21,743 nucleotides of DNA from Euryarchaeota archaeon UBA258 (GTDB taxonomy: Archaea; Thermoplasmatota; Poseidoniia; Poseidoniales; Poseidoniaceae). Below are positions 7,343 through 15,982 of this stretch, one piece after another. Location of the stretch: NCBI GenBank assembly GCA_002502605.1, contig DAPR01000023.1, positions 11,123-32,865 on the forward strand. Reading direction: 5' to 3'. Made by a program: the position numbers and the translations under genes. Below the pieces are notes generated by a model. The model was not told the DNA's origin and did no database searches. It worked only from the letters and a program-made list of their open reading frames with translations. How positions within the stretch are numbered: position 1 is the stretch's first letter; each line of letters starts with the position of its first letter.

Positions 7343-10060
7343 TTACTCGGCTTCATCTGCAGCAGAATCCATCGCATCCATTGGTGGTGGCGCTGGAACG
7401 AAAACGGAGTCTGACGATGAAGGTTCAAGTTCCTCCTCATCCCAAATTTTCTCGATTCGCGCCTCCTCGCTCAGGTTCAAATCTTCTCCACCAGTTTTGC
7501 TGATTAAGAACAAACCAAGACCCATCACGACCATGATTCCAACCATTGCCAACAGTGCTTTCTGCTTGATGTCCTCCGAATCTGATGCATCTGAATCAAC
7601 CGCTGATGATCCGTCATCACCGGAATTTGGATTGACGATGCAAGGAGGAAGGCTTCCATCCTCGCACAACACAATGGTGGTTCCATCGCCGTTGTCTGCG
7701 TTGTTTTGCCCATCACCGTTGTTTGTTGTGCCATCGTTTGTACCGGAACCATCGTTGGTGTTGGAGCCATCATTGCCTCCATCACTGTTTCCGCCCGTGT
7801 TGCCCCCGGTGTTGTCGTTGCTTCCAGTGTTGTCTTCAGTGTCTGTTCCAAGATTCACGTCAACCTCAATTCGGTTCCCATCAGCGTCCATTTCGATGTC
7901 ATAATAGGCGTACAGTTGAGTGAGGTCAACATGCGTGTTTCCGTGAGAACTTCGATTGATGACATCGAAGTATCGCTCATCACCTGTGGTGAAAATTGGA
8001 TCGACGGTCATGTTCTTCAAACGGTTCTGATTGTCTTTGTAATCGCCGTCAAACGAGCTCCCTAGCCAAGTGTTGATTTCAGCATCTGACATGCCAGATA
8101 CATCGTTCCAATGTGTCTTGATGTCTTCAAAGTTATTTTGCATAGCCATGGTCATGCCTTCTTCGATGGAGGCCCATGTTTGGCTTCCGTCAGTTTCACT
8201 CAATGAGGTCACGTCGACTGCCTTGTTGACGCCTCCACCACTGATTGGCTCCCAATCATCTTGATTGATTGCAGTCATGATGTCAACGTCTCCAAACACG
8301 GCTTTGCCTTGGACGACCGTCAACCGAACATCGGCATCGATGGATTCAATCAAGTTTCGATAAGGATCTTCATGGAAGGTGTCCATGACCACGAGGTCTG
8401 CGTACATCCCTGCCTTCAGTTGTCCGACAAAAGAGTCCCATTTTGCCGCCTTAGCCGGGTTGCTGGTGACCATTTTAGCCATGTCATAATCTGAAAAGTA
8501 CGAGTCCATCACGTCCCTGTTCCACAGATCGGCTACCTTCAACTCGTGGAGGTTGTTCTTTGAGCCACTTGGACCCCAATCCGGTGCGATTGAGATTGGA
8601 ACTCCTGCCGCATCAGCGGCACGAACATTGGTCGTGTTTCCGTAAAGGAGGAGGTTGGAGACTGGAGACCACACCAAGTCTGAACCAACTGTCGCCATCT
8701 TGTCGAATTGAGCACGGTCAAGAGCAGTCCCGTGAATCACAACGGTCTCATCCATGATGAGTCCCTTGTTCCAAAGAGCATCAAATTCTGCCTTACTGCT
8801 GCTGTCCACGCCTTCTGCGAGGTGAACAAACCAACCGTTGAGGGAGCCAGATTGGTTCTGAGAAATCAAGTGACTTCCAGTGTAATCTGAATCAGCCGCA
8901 CCACAGACTGCACAGGTCGTGATGCCATCTTGCCCGAAGTTGTACAACTCGATGTTCCTCGAAAGCATGCTGTCCCAAGCGTCGGTGTTTGAACCAGGGG
9001 ATCCTTGGACGGCTGTCACGCCACCAGAGACTGCTTGAACTTCTGCATACTTCATTTGCTCACTTGCCATGTCCCACCGGTTGTAGGACTGCACGTTTGT
9101 TTTCATCCATGTGATGCTTGGACCGTAGTCCCAGTTGTTGCCCCACTGGTACCTGTTGGTGTACCCACCTTCGTCGGAGCGTTGGTTTTCATTCAAGTGG
9201 ACCTCAAAATCCCACAGCGGAATGTGGTTGTAATGCATGTGGTTGTGCAAGTCAATCAGACCGGGGTAAATCGTACCGTTGGTCTCAATGACAGGAACAT
9301 TCGTCAAATCCACATTGGCTGGAATGGACAGGTCGGATGACCACACGCCTTCGATTTTACCATCTCGGATCAGCACGTTTCCTTGGTTAAACACGCTGTC
9401 TTGGTTTTCCATGGTCACGACGCGTCCTTTGAGAATGTAAGCGTCCGAACTCTGCTCTTGCACCTTGTAACATTTGACGATGTTGACGGCAGTGTTGGAT
9501 GCCGGGTCTTCGGGTCCAAATCCAGGTGTGGGCGTGACTTCAATGAGCGTGCCCGATGAATCTTCAACGACTGAATTGCCCCAAAACGCAAATTGCGGAG
9601 AAACGCTCATTGTGTCCATGACGGAGCCTGAGGTGTCTGAAACGGACACGGTTTCACCATCGAAATAATCCAACATGAGTCCCGAGTCGGCACTAAAAAT
9701 AACGATTCGCCCATCGGCAGGAACTGTTGTGTTCCATGCAAGTTGACAAGGTGCACTGCCTGAGGTGATGCTCAAGATCCAATCTGAAACGTCCACTCCA
9801 GTTGAACCAGTGTTCCACAATTCAATGAATTGGTCGGAATATTTTCCATATTCGCCATCCCCATTCCAATCGACTGCGCCATAGATGTTCTGCGTGGTGT
9901 CATTGGAAACAAGATTGTTTGGGCTGATGAAGACTTCAGAGACCACAAGCGTTGATTCACGGCCCTGTGTCGGTGTCGAATCATTGCTTGCTCCTACGGT
10001 GAGGAGAGGTACGAGCATAATCAGTAGGACGAGGCCGGTGGCAAACTGCGTGAGGCGCAT
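7343..10060 (-). CDS. Cell-surface amidohydrolase with lamin-tail domain and C-terminal anchor
   Basis: A 905-residue protein. Residues 1-24 look like a signal peptide. A lamin-tail domain at about 30-185 (LVVSEVFIS ... FIELWNTG ... VSDWIL) is a common module of secreted proteins. A metal-dependent amidohydrolase follows, with HNHMH (His272, 274, 276) after PGLIDL, then His413 (HLAEG), His443 (VIHGTA) and Asp494 (APDW), the usual metal ligands. The SNLLLYGN segment recalls the imidazolonepropionase/chlorohydrolase branch. An Asn/Gly/Asp/Thr-rich linker (about 741-795), a membrane helix (about 835-855) and an acidic cytoplasmic tail end the protein. It should therefore be a surface-anchored hydrolase; the substrate is unknown. 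I prefer the ATG at 10060, just before the signal peptide. The frame stays open upstream, with an ATG at 10141 that would add 27 residues, and longer extensions would run through the thioredoxin gene. Confidence 0.85.
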   Translation of the reverse strand: MRLTQFATGLVLLIMLVPLLTVGASNDSTPTQGRESTLVVSEVFISPNNLVSNDTTQNIYGAVDWNGDGEYGKYSDQFIELWNTGSTGVDVSDWILSITSGSAPCQLAWNTTVPADGRIVIFSADSGLMLDYFDGETVSVSDTSGSVMDTMSVSPQFAFWGNSVVEDSSGTLIEVTPTPGFGPEDPASNTAVNIVKCYKVQEQSSDAYILKGRVVTMENQDSVFNQGNVLIRDGKIEGVWSSDLSIPANVDLTNVPVIETNGTIYPGLIDLHNHMHYNHIPLWDFEVHLNENQRSDEGGYTNRYQWGNNWDYGPSITWMKTNVQSYNRWDMASEQMKYAEVQAVSGGVTAVQGSPGSNTDAWDSMLSRNIELYNFGQDGITTCAVCGAADSDYTGSHLISQNQSGSLNGWFVHLAEGVDSSSKAEFDALWNKGLIMDETVVIHGTALDRAQFDKMATVGSDLVWSPVSNLLLYGNTTNVRAADAAGVPISIAPDWGPSGSKNNLHELKVADLWNRDVMDSYFSDYDMAKMVTSNPAKAAKWDSFVGQLKAGMYADLVVMDTFHEDPYRNLIESIDADVRLTVVQGKAVFGDVDIMTAINQDDWEPISGGGVNKAVDVTSLSETDGSQTWASIEEGMTMAMQNNFEDIKTHWNDVSGMSDAEINTWLGSSFDGDYKDNQNRLKNMTVDPIFTTGDERYFDVINRSSHGNTHVDLTQLYAYYDIEMDADGNRIEVDVNLGTDTEDNTGSNDNTGGNTGGNSDGGNDGSNTNDGSGTNDGTTNNGDGQNNADNGDGTTIVLCEDGSLPPCIVNPNSGDDGSSAVDSDASDSEDIKQKALLAMVGIMVVMGLGLFLISKTGGEDLNLSEEARIEKIWDEEELEPSSSDSVFVPAPPPMDAMDSAADEAE
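7690..7843 (-). repeat. Low-complexity Asn/Gly/Asp/Thr linker region
   Basis: Within the amidohydrolase gene this stretch encodes an irregular run of short NTGGN, DGSN and TNDG-like units. It lies between the catalytic part and the membrane anchor, and is probably a flexible spacer that holds the enzyme away from the cell surface. The degenerate repeats at DNA level make length variation between strains plausible. Confidence 0.6.
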
Positions 10061-10147
10061 GGGTGCCCCTTGAGCACCAAGCACATGAAGCCGTCGCACG
10101 GGAAATCTCCTGTGGTATTGAAGAACCTCCTCTCCTGACATCCCCTC

Positions 10148-10528
10148 ATGGCTGCTGTGAACCTTACTGAACCAGAATTTGCTGATGTTGTCGACACCAA
10201 TGAAATTGTCCTGCTTGATTTTTGGGCAGAGTGGTGCGGGCCTTGCAAGGCGTACGGCCCGGTGTATGAACGAGTGTCCGAGGATTTTCCAGATGTCGTA
10301 TTTGGCAAAATCGACACAGAAGCAGAGCCTCAACTCGCACAGGCATTCAACATTCGTTCAATCCCAACAACCATTGCCTTCAAGCAAGGCATTGGCGTTT
10401 TCATGCAACCTGGCGCCCTTCCAGAAGATGCTCTACGCGATCTTGTGACGAAACTTGGCGGCCTTGACATGGACGAAGTTCGAGCCGAACTTGAGGCCCA
10501 AAAGGCACAAGAAGATTCGGCAGAATAA
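10148..10528 (+). CDS. trxA: Thioredoxin
   Basis: Small cytoplasmic dithiol-disulfide oxidoreductase. The active site WCGPCK has Cys30 and Cys33. The cis-proline of the SIPTT loop is Pro73, and VLLDFWAEW before the active site is the standard strand. The core of about 105 residues is followed by a charged Glu/Ala-rich tail of about 20 residues that ordinary thioredoxins lack. There is no signal peptide or membrane helix, so it acts inside the cell. The ATG at 10148 has no Shine-Dalgarno sequence. It is divergent from the amidohydrolase, whose preferred start is 87 bases away. The symbol is a generic thioredoxin name; the exact physiological partner is unknown. Confidence 0.93.
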   Translation: MAAVNLTEPEFADVVDTNEIVLLDFWAEWCGPCKAYGPVYERVSEDFPDVVFGKIDTEAEPQLAQAFNIRSIPTTIAFKQGIGVFMQPGALPEDALRDLVTKLGGLDMDEVRAELEAQKAQEDSAE

Positions 10529-10553
10529 CCACAGATTGTCTGGCCCTTGCCCC

Positions 10554-10559
10554 TTTTTT
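10554..10559 (+). terminator. T-run after thioredoxin, candidate archaeal terminator
   Basis: Six consecutive T residues lie 25 bases after the thioredoxin stop, in the 100-base gap before the next (+) gene. Archaeal RNA polymerase commonly stops at T-tracts without a hairpin. The run is short, so it is only a candidate. Confidence 0.35.
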
Positions 10560-10628
10560 CATCTCCTGCTGGTAAGGTGGCCGCCATTCCAGTGTTATCC
10601 AAGGAACCAATGCGTTCAAAAATCACTC

Positions 10629-12452
10629 ATGGCAGGGATGGCCATGCACCTGCGCACATTGTTCCTCGTTTCAGTGATGATGAGCGCCAGTCTTTCGGGT
10701 TGCTTCGGCGAACAAAAAATCGATGACGGTGGCATTGAAGCCCCCTACGATGTCTATCCAGAACCGTGGGACCGAACTGAAATGAAGTACGATGATTCAG
10801 ATGTCTTTGCACGGGTAACCATCAACGGCTCTTATGGAATTGACCAAGTTCGTTCCGTCTTTGTCCCAGTCCCAAGCATCACAGCGGCAGATGGTGGGGC
10901 AGGCCTCACGGGAGGAGCGGAAGTTCATCTTGGATTGTGGCTACCAGTCATCGAAGGTTGCGATTGGGAATCTGGGAATGTTTCAGAGGAATGTCAAGTT
11001 CCAGTGATTGCTGAGGTTGGTCCTTACTACAACGACGGGGACGTCGATGCCCTCACACCAGCCGACCGGTTAGGACGTATGCTGATTGAGAACTATGTTC
11101 CACACGGCTACGGCGTGGCCCAAGTGTCTGTGTTCGGCACAGGCGATTCAAACCACTGCATGGACTTGATGGGAACCGATGAACAACGAGGCATCGATGC
11201 TGCGGTAACTTGGCTCGGCACCCAAGGTTGGTCCAACGGAAAAGTTGGATTGATCGGTAAGTCGTACGACGGTTCTACCCCTTGGCAAGCAGCAACATTC
11301 GGCAACCCTCACTTAGCTACAATTGTTCCAATGTCTGGCCTGATTGGCGTTCACGAATTGATGTGGCGCAACGGCAGCATGGAAGCACGGGGCATGATCA
11401 TGCACAATGGCGTCTATGGCTCCTTTGGCGTTGATGGTGACGGAGGCGATGCCGAAAACCTCTGCGAAGGTTACATCCAAGGCTACGCAAATGGACCTGC
11501 AGCCTACCTGTCAGGTGGCATGGTTGACTACGCTGGCAATGACTACTGGACCTCTCGCTCTTTCCTCGGAAGGGTTGTCGAGAATTACAACGGCTCGGTG
11601 TACATCATTCAAGGAATGCAAGATTGGAACGTCGATCCGCACATGGCGTTCCCCACTCACCAAATCGTCGAAGACGCAGGCCTCGAAGTCAAGACGTTAG
11701 CAGGTCAATGGGCGCACGATTATCCAGACCGACGCACAGGCCATGAATCTCTTCCATCTGGCGAGGGTGCTGAAGCATACCCCTACACCCTTCGTTGGGA
11801 TTGGGCTGATGAAATGCTCTACTGGTTCGATTGGTACCTCCGCGACGAGGGCCGAGCCCCTACACTTGGTGTTGAAATGCAAGACAACCAAGGGGGATGG
11901 AGATTCGAAGCAACCTACCCTTCCGATGACACTGAATACCTCATTGTCAATGCTGCCGAACTCAATCCTAGCAGCGCAGGCATGGTCACAACGACTGAAA
12001 CGATCACGCTGACCTATGGGCCGTTTGAGGAGGACACCTACATTGCAGGAATGCCTTCATTCCACATTGCCGTGACTCCACACACAACGAACGGTGCTCA
12101 CGCCTTTTTGGACATGACCGATTCCTCGGGAATGCACCTTGGACACGCTGTGATGGATTTCAGATTCGCAGACGGTGGCCGTGATGGCACCGAATTGATG
12201 CCTGCTTTCTCAACCGTTATCGGGAAAATGGAATTCATGCCAATGGATGTGTTCATTGCAGCTGGCGAATCGATCACCATCACCATGACTCAAACAGGCC
12301 GTGACTACGTTCCTTCACCAGGGGCTGCAGGTGGCTACAGCGTAAACTGGGCCAGTTCAGAATTGACCCTCCCCATCGTCTACCGCACCTGTGAAGATTT
12401 ATTCCAAGCACCTCTTCACCAATACGGTGACGAAAGCGGTCGACTCTGTTGA
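10629..12452 (+). CDS. Secreted S15/CocE-PepX-like peptidase or hydrolase lipoprotein
   Basis: A 607-residue exported alpha/beta-hydrolase. A signal sequence ends in the lipobox LSGC, with Cys25 as the expected lipid attachment site. The nucleophile elbow is GKSYDGS with Ser212. Asp332 lies in QGMQDWNVDP, a form resembling Xaa-Pro dipeptidyl-peptidases. His363 in QWAHDYPD completes the triad. The VGPYYND block near 130 is also S15-like. The C-terminal part from about residue 430 looks like the jelly-roll PepX_C domain of this family. It probably cleaves Xaa-Pro dipeptides from peptides outside the cell, though CocE-type esterases share the fold. The frame opens further upstream inside the thioredoxin gene. 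I start at the ATG at 10629 because the signal peptide begins there; ATGs at 10638 and 10644 are also possible. Confidence 0.85.
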   Translation: MAGMAMHLRTLFLVSVMMSASLSGCFGEQKIDDGGIEAPYDVYPEPWDRTEMKYDDSDVFARVTINGSYGIDQVRSVFVPVPSITAADGGAGLTGGAEVHLGLWLPVIEGCDWESGNVSEECQVPVIAEVGPYYNDGDVDALTPADRLGRMLIENYVPHGYGVAQVSVFGTGDSNHCMDLMGTDEQRGIDAAVTWLGTQGWSNGKVGLIGKSYDGSTPWQAATFGNPHLATIVPMSGLIGVHELMWRNGSMEARGMIMHNGVYGSFGVDGDGGDAENLCEGYIQGYANGPAAYLSGGMVDYAGNDYWTSRSFLGRVVENYNGSVYIIQGMQDWNVDPHMAFPTHQIVEDAGLEVKTLAGQWAHDYPDRRTGHESLPSGEGAEAYPYTLRWDWADEMLYWFDWYLRDEGRAPTLGVEMQDNQGGWRFEATYPSDDTEYLIVNAAELNPSSAGMVTTTETITLTYGPFEEDTYIAGMPSFHIAVTPHTTNGAHAFLDMTDSSGMHLGHAVMDFRFADGGRDGTELMPAFSTVIGKMEFMPMDVFIAAGESITITMTQTGRDYVPSPGAAGGYSVNWASSELTLPIVYRTCEDLFQAPLHQYGDESGRLC

Positions 12453-14453
12453 TCACTTGAACATCGTCAGGATGTCTTTGAACAGGCTCTGTGCAGGCCC
12501 GTCGCTGCGCTCGACCAATCGCTTCACAATCAATTCGGGTGTTGAGCGAGCCAAATGATTTCGCTTTGGTGTGCGGTCGACCATCAATTCGAGATCAGCA
12601 TCCAGGCCCGTTGCCTCAATGCCGTCGACGCGTAAATCCTTGCGCCCTGTCGCCTCCAATATTGCTGGGGCAAGGTGGGTGACCAGCATCATCGTGGTGT
12701 CCTCTTGCGCTTCAGCGGCCAACAGCATTCCAGCAATAATTCGAGCGCCAGCACCTGGTTCAGTGATCGCTTCTAGTTCATCTGCGAGGATCAGTTTTGG
12801 TGTTGGGTCGCTGACCACATTGGCTAATTCCACCAGCGTTTGTTCAAGGGCGCCGGCGCTCTGTGTCCCTCCTGCCTTTGCAAGGATGTGCAGAGCCTCC
12901 ACTTGCCCAACCCTGGCATGATCTGCTGGTACAGGCAGGCCCATGTGAGCGAGGATGCTTGTGTGTGCGAGCAATTCGAGCAACGTCGTCTTACCACCGG
13001 AGTTTGCTCCGGTCAACAACGCAAGCGTTTGCCGATCTTTTGCGTCCGCACAACGGCCTAATCCGTATGTCACAGCGTCAGGCTCGACGCCCAAGAGGAG
13101 GTGCCGTCCTTGTTCGATATGGATGCCGTGGTCCGCGAGTTCGGGCATGGTGCATTGATGATCAAGCGCCCATCTCGCCACAGCGACCCACTGGTCCAAT
13201 TCGACCAGTGTCCGTACTGCAGTTTCACATTTTGGCTGAAGCGGGCCGAGGTTTTTGGCCAGCGTCAACATTCGTTCAGTTTCTCCTGTTGCCAACTTTG
13301 CGCCCAAGGCAGTGTCAAGTTCATCAATGACCTTACGGTCGATTTTGGCCGGCCAATCCTTCGTGAAAATCGAGTATGGGACCCGTACGCCAGTTCCTTC
13401 CAATTCTTCTGACAGACGCTGCTTGGCGGCTTCCATAGCATCGGTGATGACGTCACTCGTTGCTTGTTGCAATTTCCGTTGAAATGCAGCACCATCGGAA
13501 AGCGCTTCAAGCAATTCGCTTCCACTCAAATTCATCTTAGCGTTGTTCATTGCCTCAGCCACTTCTTCGTTCACTTCAGCTTCGAGTGATTTTCCAATTT
13601 TCCACAATCTGTCTTTCACATCAGCGATGGTATCGAGGTCACCTTGCTCATCGATGTTTCCAAGCCATTCAGGCAACTTTTCCAAACCTGCAACGGTTTG
13701 ATGAATCTCTGCAAGAAACTCATGTCCATCGTGACCCTTTCGAGCGTCTTCGACAAGGGCGACAAGGGCTGAAAGCGGACGTTGATTGGTACGGAACCAG
13801 TCGATGGTTCGTTCAGGGATCACCATTTCAGCGGCAGGGTTCGCACTGAGAACAACCCAGCCGTCCGGTGCATCTGAAGGAGCTCCACTTCCGATCCATG
13901 TGACGAGTTTGAACACCGTGTAATCTTTCCAAGTCTCTCCCTCACCTGGTTGAATGACACGGCATGATTTCTTGAGGTGGTCCATTGGACGGGTGCTGAC
14001 CACGACTCGTTCGTAGCGCTCACTGCTGTGTCTTGTTTGACCTAGACCCTTCAAAATGGACGATAAGGCTTCCATGCGTTCAGGGTCCTTTGCGGCAAAC
14101 GACATCGCTGAGGTTGACATTTCTCTTCGCTTCGTGGGGTCTTGAACTGGCATAAGCAATTGCATGCGCTGTCGGGTTGCAGGTGCAGAAGCATAGCCTT
14201 GAATGTGGTTGAGGATTTCTTTGTGCAACCGTTCCGCCTCTTTCGTGGCGAGGAATGAACCAGAATCTCCTGCCACCATTCGAGCCAAGGAAAGGGCGCG
14301 CTTCGGAGACACACCATCAATTTCAGCAACCCTTGCAATATCCCCGCAACGCAATGAGGCTAGGGCCAATTGCTCATCACCAAAATGATCGGTGATTTTC
14401 TTGGCCAATCGTTCTCCTACGCCGGGCAATGCACTCAGAACCATGCCCTTCAT
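12453..14453 (-). CDS. MutS2-like ATPase with N-terminal helix-hairpin-helix, no Smr domain
   Basis: An ATPase of the MutS superfamily. A helix-hairpin-helix, LSALPGVGERLAKKI, at 6-20 is followed by a second HhH-like repeat to about residue 60, suggesting DNA binding. A long middle region contains helical, coiled-coil-prone segments (about 230-420). The C-terminal ABC-type ATPase has Walker A TGANSGGKTT at 481-490, a signature-like GGTQSAGALEQTL at 528-540, Walker B LILADE at 554-559 and the VTHLA switch at 591-595. The N-terminal mismatch-binding domain of MutS1 is not visible, and neither is the Smr nuclease domain of bacterial MutS2. This matches the HhH-bearing archaeal MutS2/MutS5-like group, whose role (recombination intermediates or branched DNA) is unsettled. 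The stop codon abuts that of the convergent peptidase gene with no gap. Confidence 0.82.
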   Translation of the reverse strand: MKGMVLSALPGVGERLAKKITDHFGDEQLALASLRCGDIARVAEIDGVSPKRALSLARMVAGDSGSFLATKEAERLHKEILNHIQGYASAPATRQRMQLLMPVQDPTKRREMSTSAMSFAAKDPERMEALSSILKGLGQTRHSSERYERVVVSTRPMDHLKKSCRVIQPGEGETWKDYTVFKLVTWIGSGAPSDAPDGWVVLSANPAAEMVIPERTIDWFRTNQRPLSALVALVEDARKGHDGHEFLAEIHQTVAGLEKLPEWLGNIDEQGDLDTIADVKDRLWKIGKSLEAEVNEEVAEAMNNAKMNLSGSELLEALSDGAAFQRKLQQATSDVITDAMEAAKQRLSEELEGTGVRVPYSIFTKDWPAKIDRKVIDELDTALGAKLATGETERMLTLAKNLGPLQPKCETAVRTLVELDQWVAVARWALDHQCTMPELADHGIHIEQGRHLLLGVEPDAVTYGLGRCADAKDRQTLALLTGANSGGKTTLLELLAHTSILAHMGLPVPADHARVGQVEALHILAKAGGTQSAGALEQTLVELANVVSDPTPKLILADELEAITEPGAGARIIAGMLLAAEAQEDTTMMLVTHLAPAILEATGRKDLRVDGIEATGLDADLELMVDRTPKRNHLARSTPELIVKRLVERSDGPAQSLFKDILTMFK

Positions 14454-14530
14454 CGATTGTCAAGGGCTTTTGAGGATATTGCTCAAAAAGTGTAATTCGA
14501 CGGTTAAATCGATGTGTTCTGTGCTCGCCC

Positions 14531-15928
14531 TCAGGCTTCAGGCAGTTCCAATTCGACGGCAAACAAAGGGTCTGGGTCAGTTGAGTCATGGTAAGCAACA
14601 ACCACCCCACCGTCGTTCAGGATGGCCAGAGAAGCAAAGTCGAAGCGAATATCATTGCCTGCACCGGATGTAGAGTCAAGGTCCCCTTGGCCGATGTAGG
14701 TCATGGTGTCTGGAGCCAGACTTTCGCTGTACCCTCGCACGTGGAACACAGTGTCCACGTCTGGTCCTTCGCTGCTTTGATAGCGAACATTGAGAATAAA
14801 CAGGTCCAATTCCCCGTTGGCTTGAAATTCCCATTCTTCAATTTGTGTTGCCATGGCTCCCATTTCGTAGGATTGGTTGGTCCAAGTTTGTGCACCATCA
14901 AGCGACATGTAATGGGTGAATGTAGTGCCGCTGTTGGACACACAGTGAAGAGCGCCAGAGCGGTCAATCTGGCAATATTCGGATGGGAATTGGACGGCAA
15001 GTTCGTTCCATGAAAGCGAGGTGTCCATGAAGGCAGCGTTCCCGTTGTCGAAGTAACTCGGGAACAGCAGTCCACCGCTTGGCACCGGGAACGCCCTCAT
15101 TTCCTTGTGCGGCTTATTGACGTCCCAGTAGGCGGGCAGGTCCGCTGAGGTGAAATCCAAATCCAGTTCAATTGCAGGCTCTCCACCATCTCGGCCAGGG
15201 AATTGGAAGGGGTAGTAATTGAGTCCATCAACGCTGATTTGTCCACCTGCGTTTTGAGTTTGGTGCCAGAAATTAGAGACCACAATGCTTGCCCATTCAC
15301 CATTACCGAGCGATGAACTGACTGGCCCAATGACTTCGACTTGCCACGAGCGATCGTAGAACGGCTCAGTGATTCGGTTGTAACACCAACTCCACTCATC
15401 TTCCGATTCGTCGTAAAGGATGGCGTAGAATTTGTCGAGTTTCAAATCTCCACCGACGTATGGGAACCAGGACATTGAGATGATGTCACCATTCGTGGCT
15501 TGGACGATGCTTCCTTCACCCAACCCCTCTTGTCCTTCGTTGGTTGGCACGAAGGTTCGGCATTGTGAATCAGGGATGAATCCCGGGATGTAGGTGTCCC
15601 AAGTGTGGGCCCTGTCCATCGAGTAAACGGGGTACTCTCCACCAATGTTGAGGATCTGCCCCTCGATTGAAGTGGCGATGTAATGCTCGCAGCAATTGCC
15701 ACCCTTTGATTTGTCAAAGACCGCCCATGATGTGTTCGTGGTTTGGTTGGTTGCCAAATCCACGGTCATGAACATCCTCGCATCTTCGTGAGGAGCGGAA
15801 TCAATGAGTGCGTATGTGGTCCAGATTGGCTCTTCATTGGCCTCATTGACAATGGTTTCCCCACCACCAAAGCAGCCTGCAAGGACCATTGAGGACATCA
15901 GCAGAACACTCAGGACCGCTCGACGCAT
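14531..15928 (-). CDS. Secreted Asp-box (BNR-like) beta-propeller lipoprotein
   Basis: A 465-residue exported protein. The first 18 residues form a signal peptide ending in the lipobox LAGC, with Cys19 the lipid anchor. Two Asp-box-like motifs (S-x-D-x-[GA]-x-T-W) are visible: SMDRAHTW at about 103-110 and SLDGAQTW at about 342-349. Such boxes mark blades of sialidase-like propellers. I do not see the Arg triad and acid/base pattern needed to call it a sialidase, so it may bind or sense a surface ligand or have unknown hydrolase activity. Upstream of the ATG there is no Shine-Dalgarno sequence. Downstream, the MutS2-like gene follows on the same strand after 77 bases; a functional link is not evident. 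Confidence 0.75.
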   Translation of the reverse strand: MRRAVLSVLLMSSMVLAGCFGGGETIVNEANEEPIWTTYALIDSAPHEDARMFMTVDLATNQTTNTSWAVFDKSKGGNCCEHYIATSIEGQILNIGGEYPVYSMDRAHTWDTYIPGFIPDSQCRTFVPTNEGQEGLGEGSIVQATNGDIISMSWFPYVGGDLKLDKFYAILYDESEDEWSWCYNRITEPFYDRSWQVEVIGPVSSSLGNGEWASIVVSNFWHQTQNAGGQISVDGLNYYPFQFPGRDGGEPAIELDLDFTSADLPAYWDVNKPHKEMRAFPVPSGGLLFPSYFDNGNAAFMDTSLSWNELAVQFPSEYCQIDRSGALHCVSNSGTTFTHYMSLDGAQTWTNQSYEMGAMATQIEEWEFQANGELDLFILNVRYQSSEGPDVDTVFHVRGYSESLAPDTMTYIGQGDLDSTSGAGNDIRFDFASLAILNDGGVVVAYHDSTDPDPLFAVELELPEA

Positions 15929-15982
15929 GGAGGGTGGTCATTGTGGTTCAATTTGAAGGCGTCGCTTCGCCAAGTCCCTGAT

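Noticed and set aside
7690..7843. Possible CRISPR-like or tandem repeat array
   Set aside because: The units are short, irregular and in frame, with no equal-length spacers; they encode a protein linker.
10061..10333. Extension of the amidohydrolase frame to an ATG at 10333
   Set aside because: It runs antisense through the thioredoxin gene and adds residues with no signal-peptide or domain character; a normal signal peptide begins at 10060.
10455..10628. Extension of the peptidase frame back to 10455
   Set aside because: It overlaps the end of thioredoxin, and the lipoprotein signal sequence begins at 10629.
12863..13330. 155-codon plus-strand frame
   Set aside because: It is antisense to the MutS2-like ATPase core; its translation has no family features.
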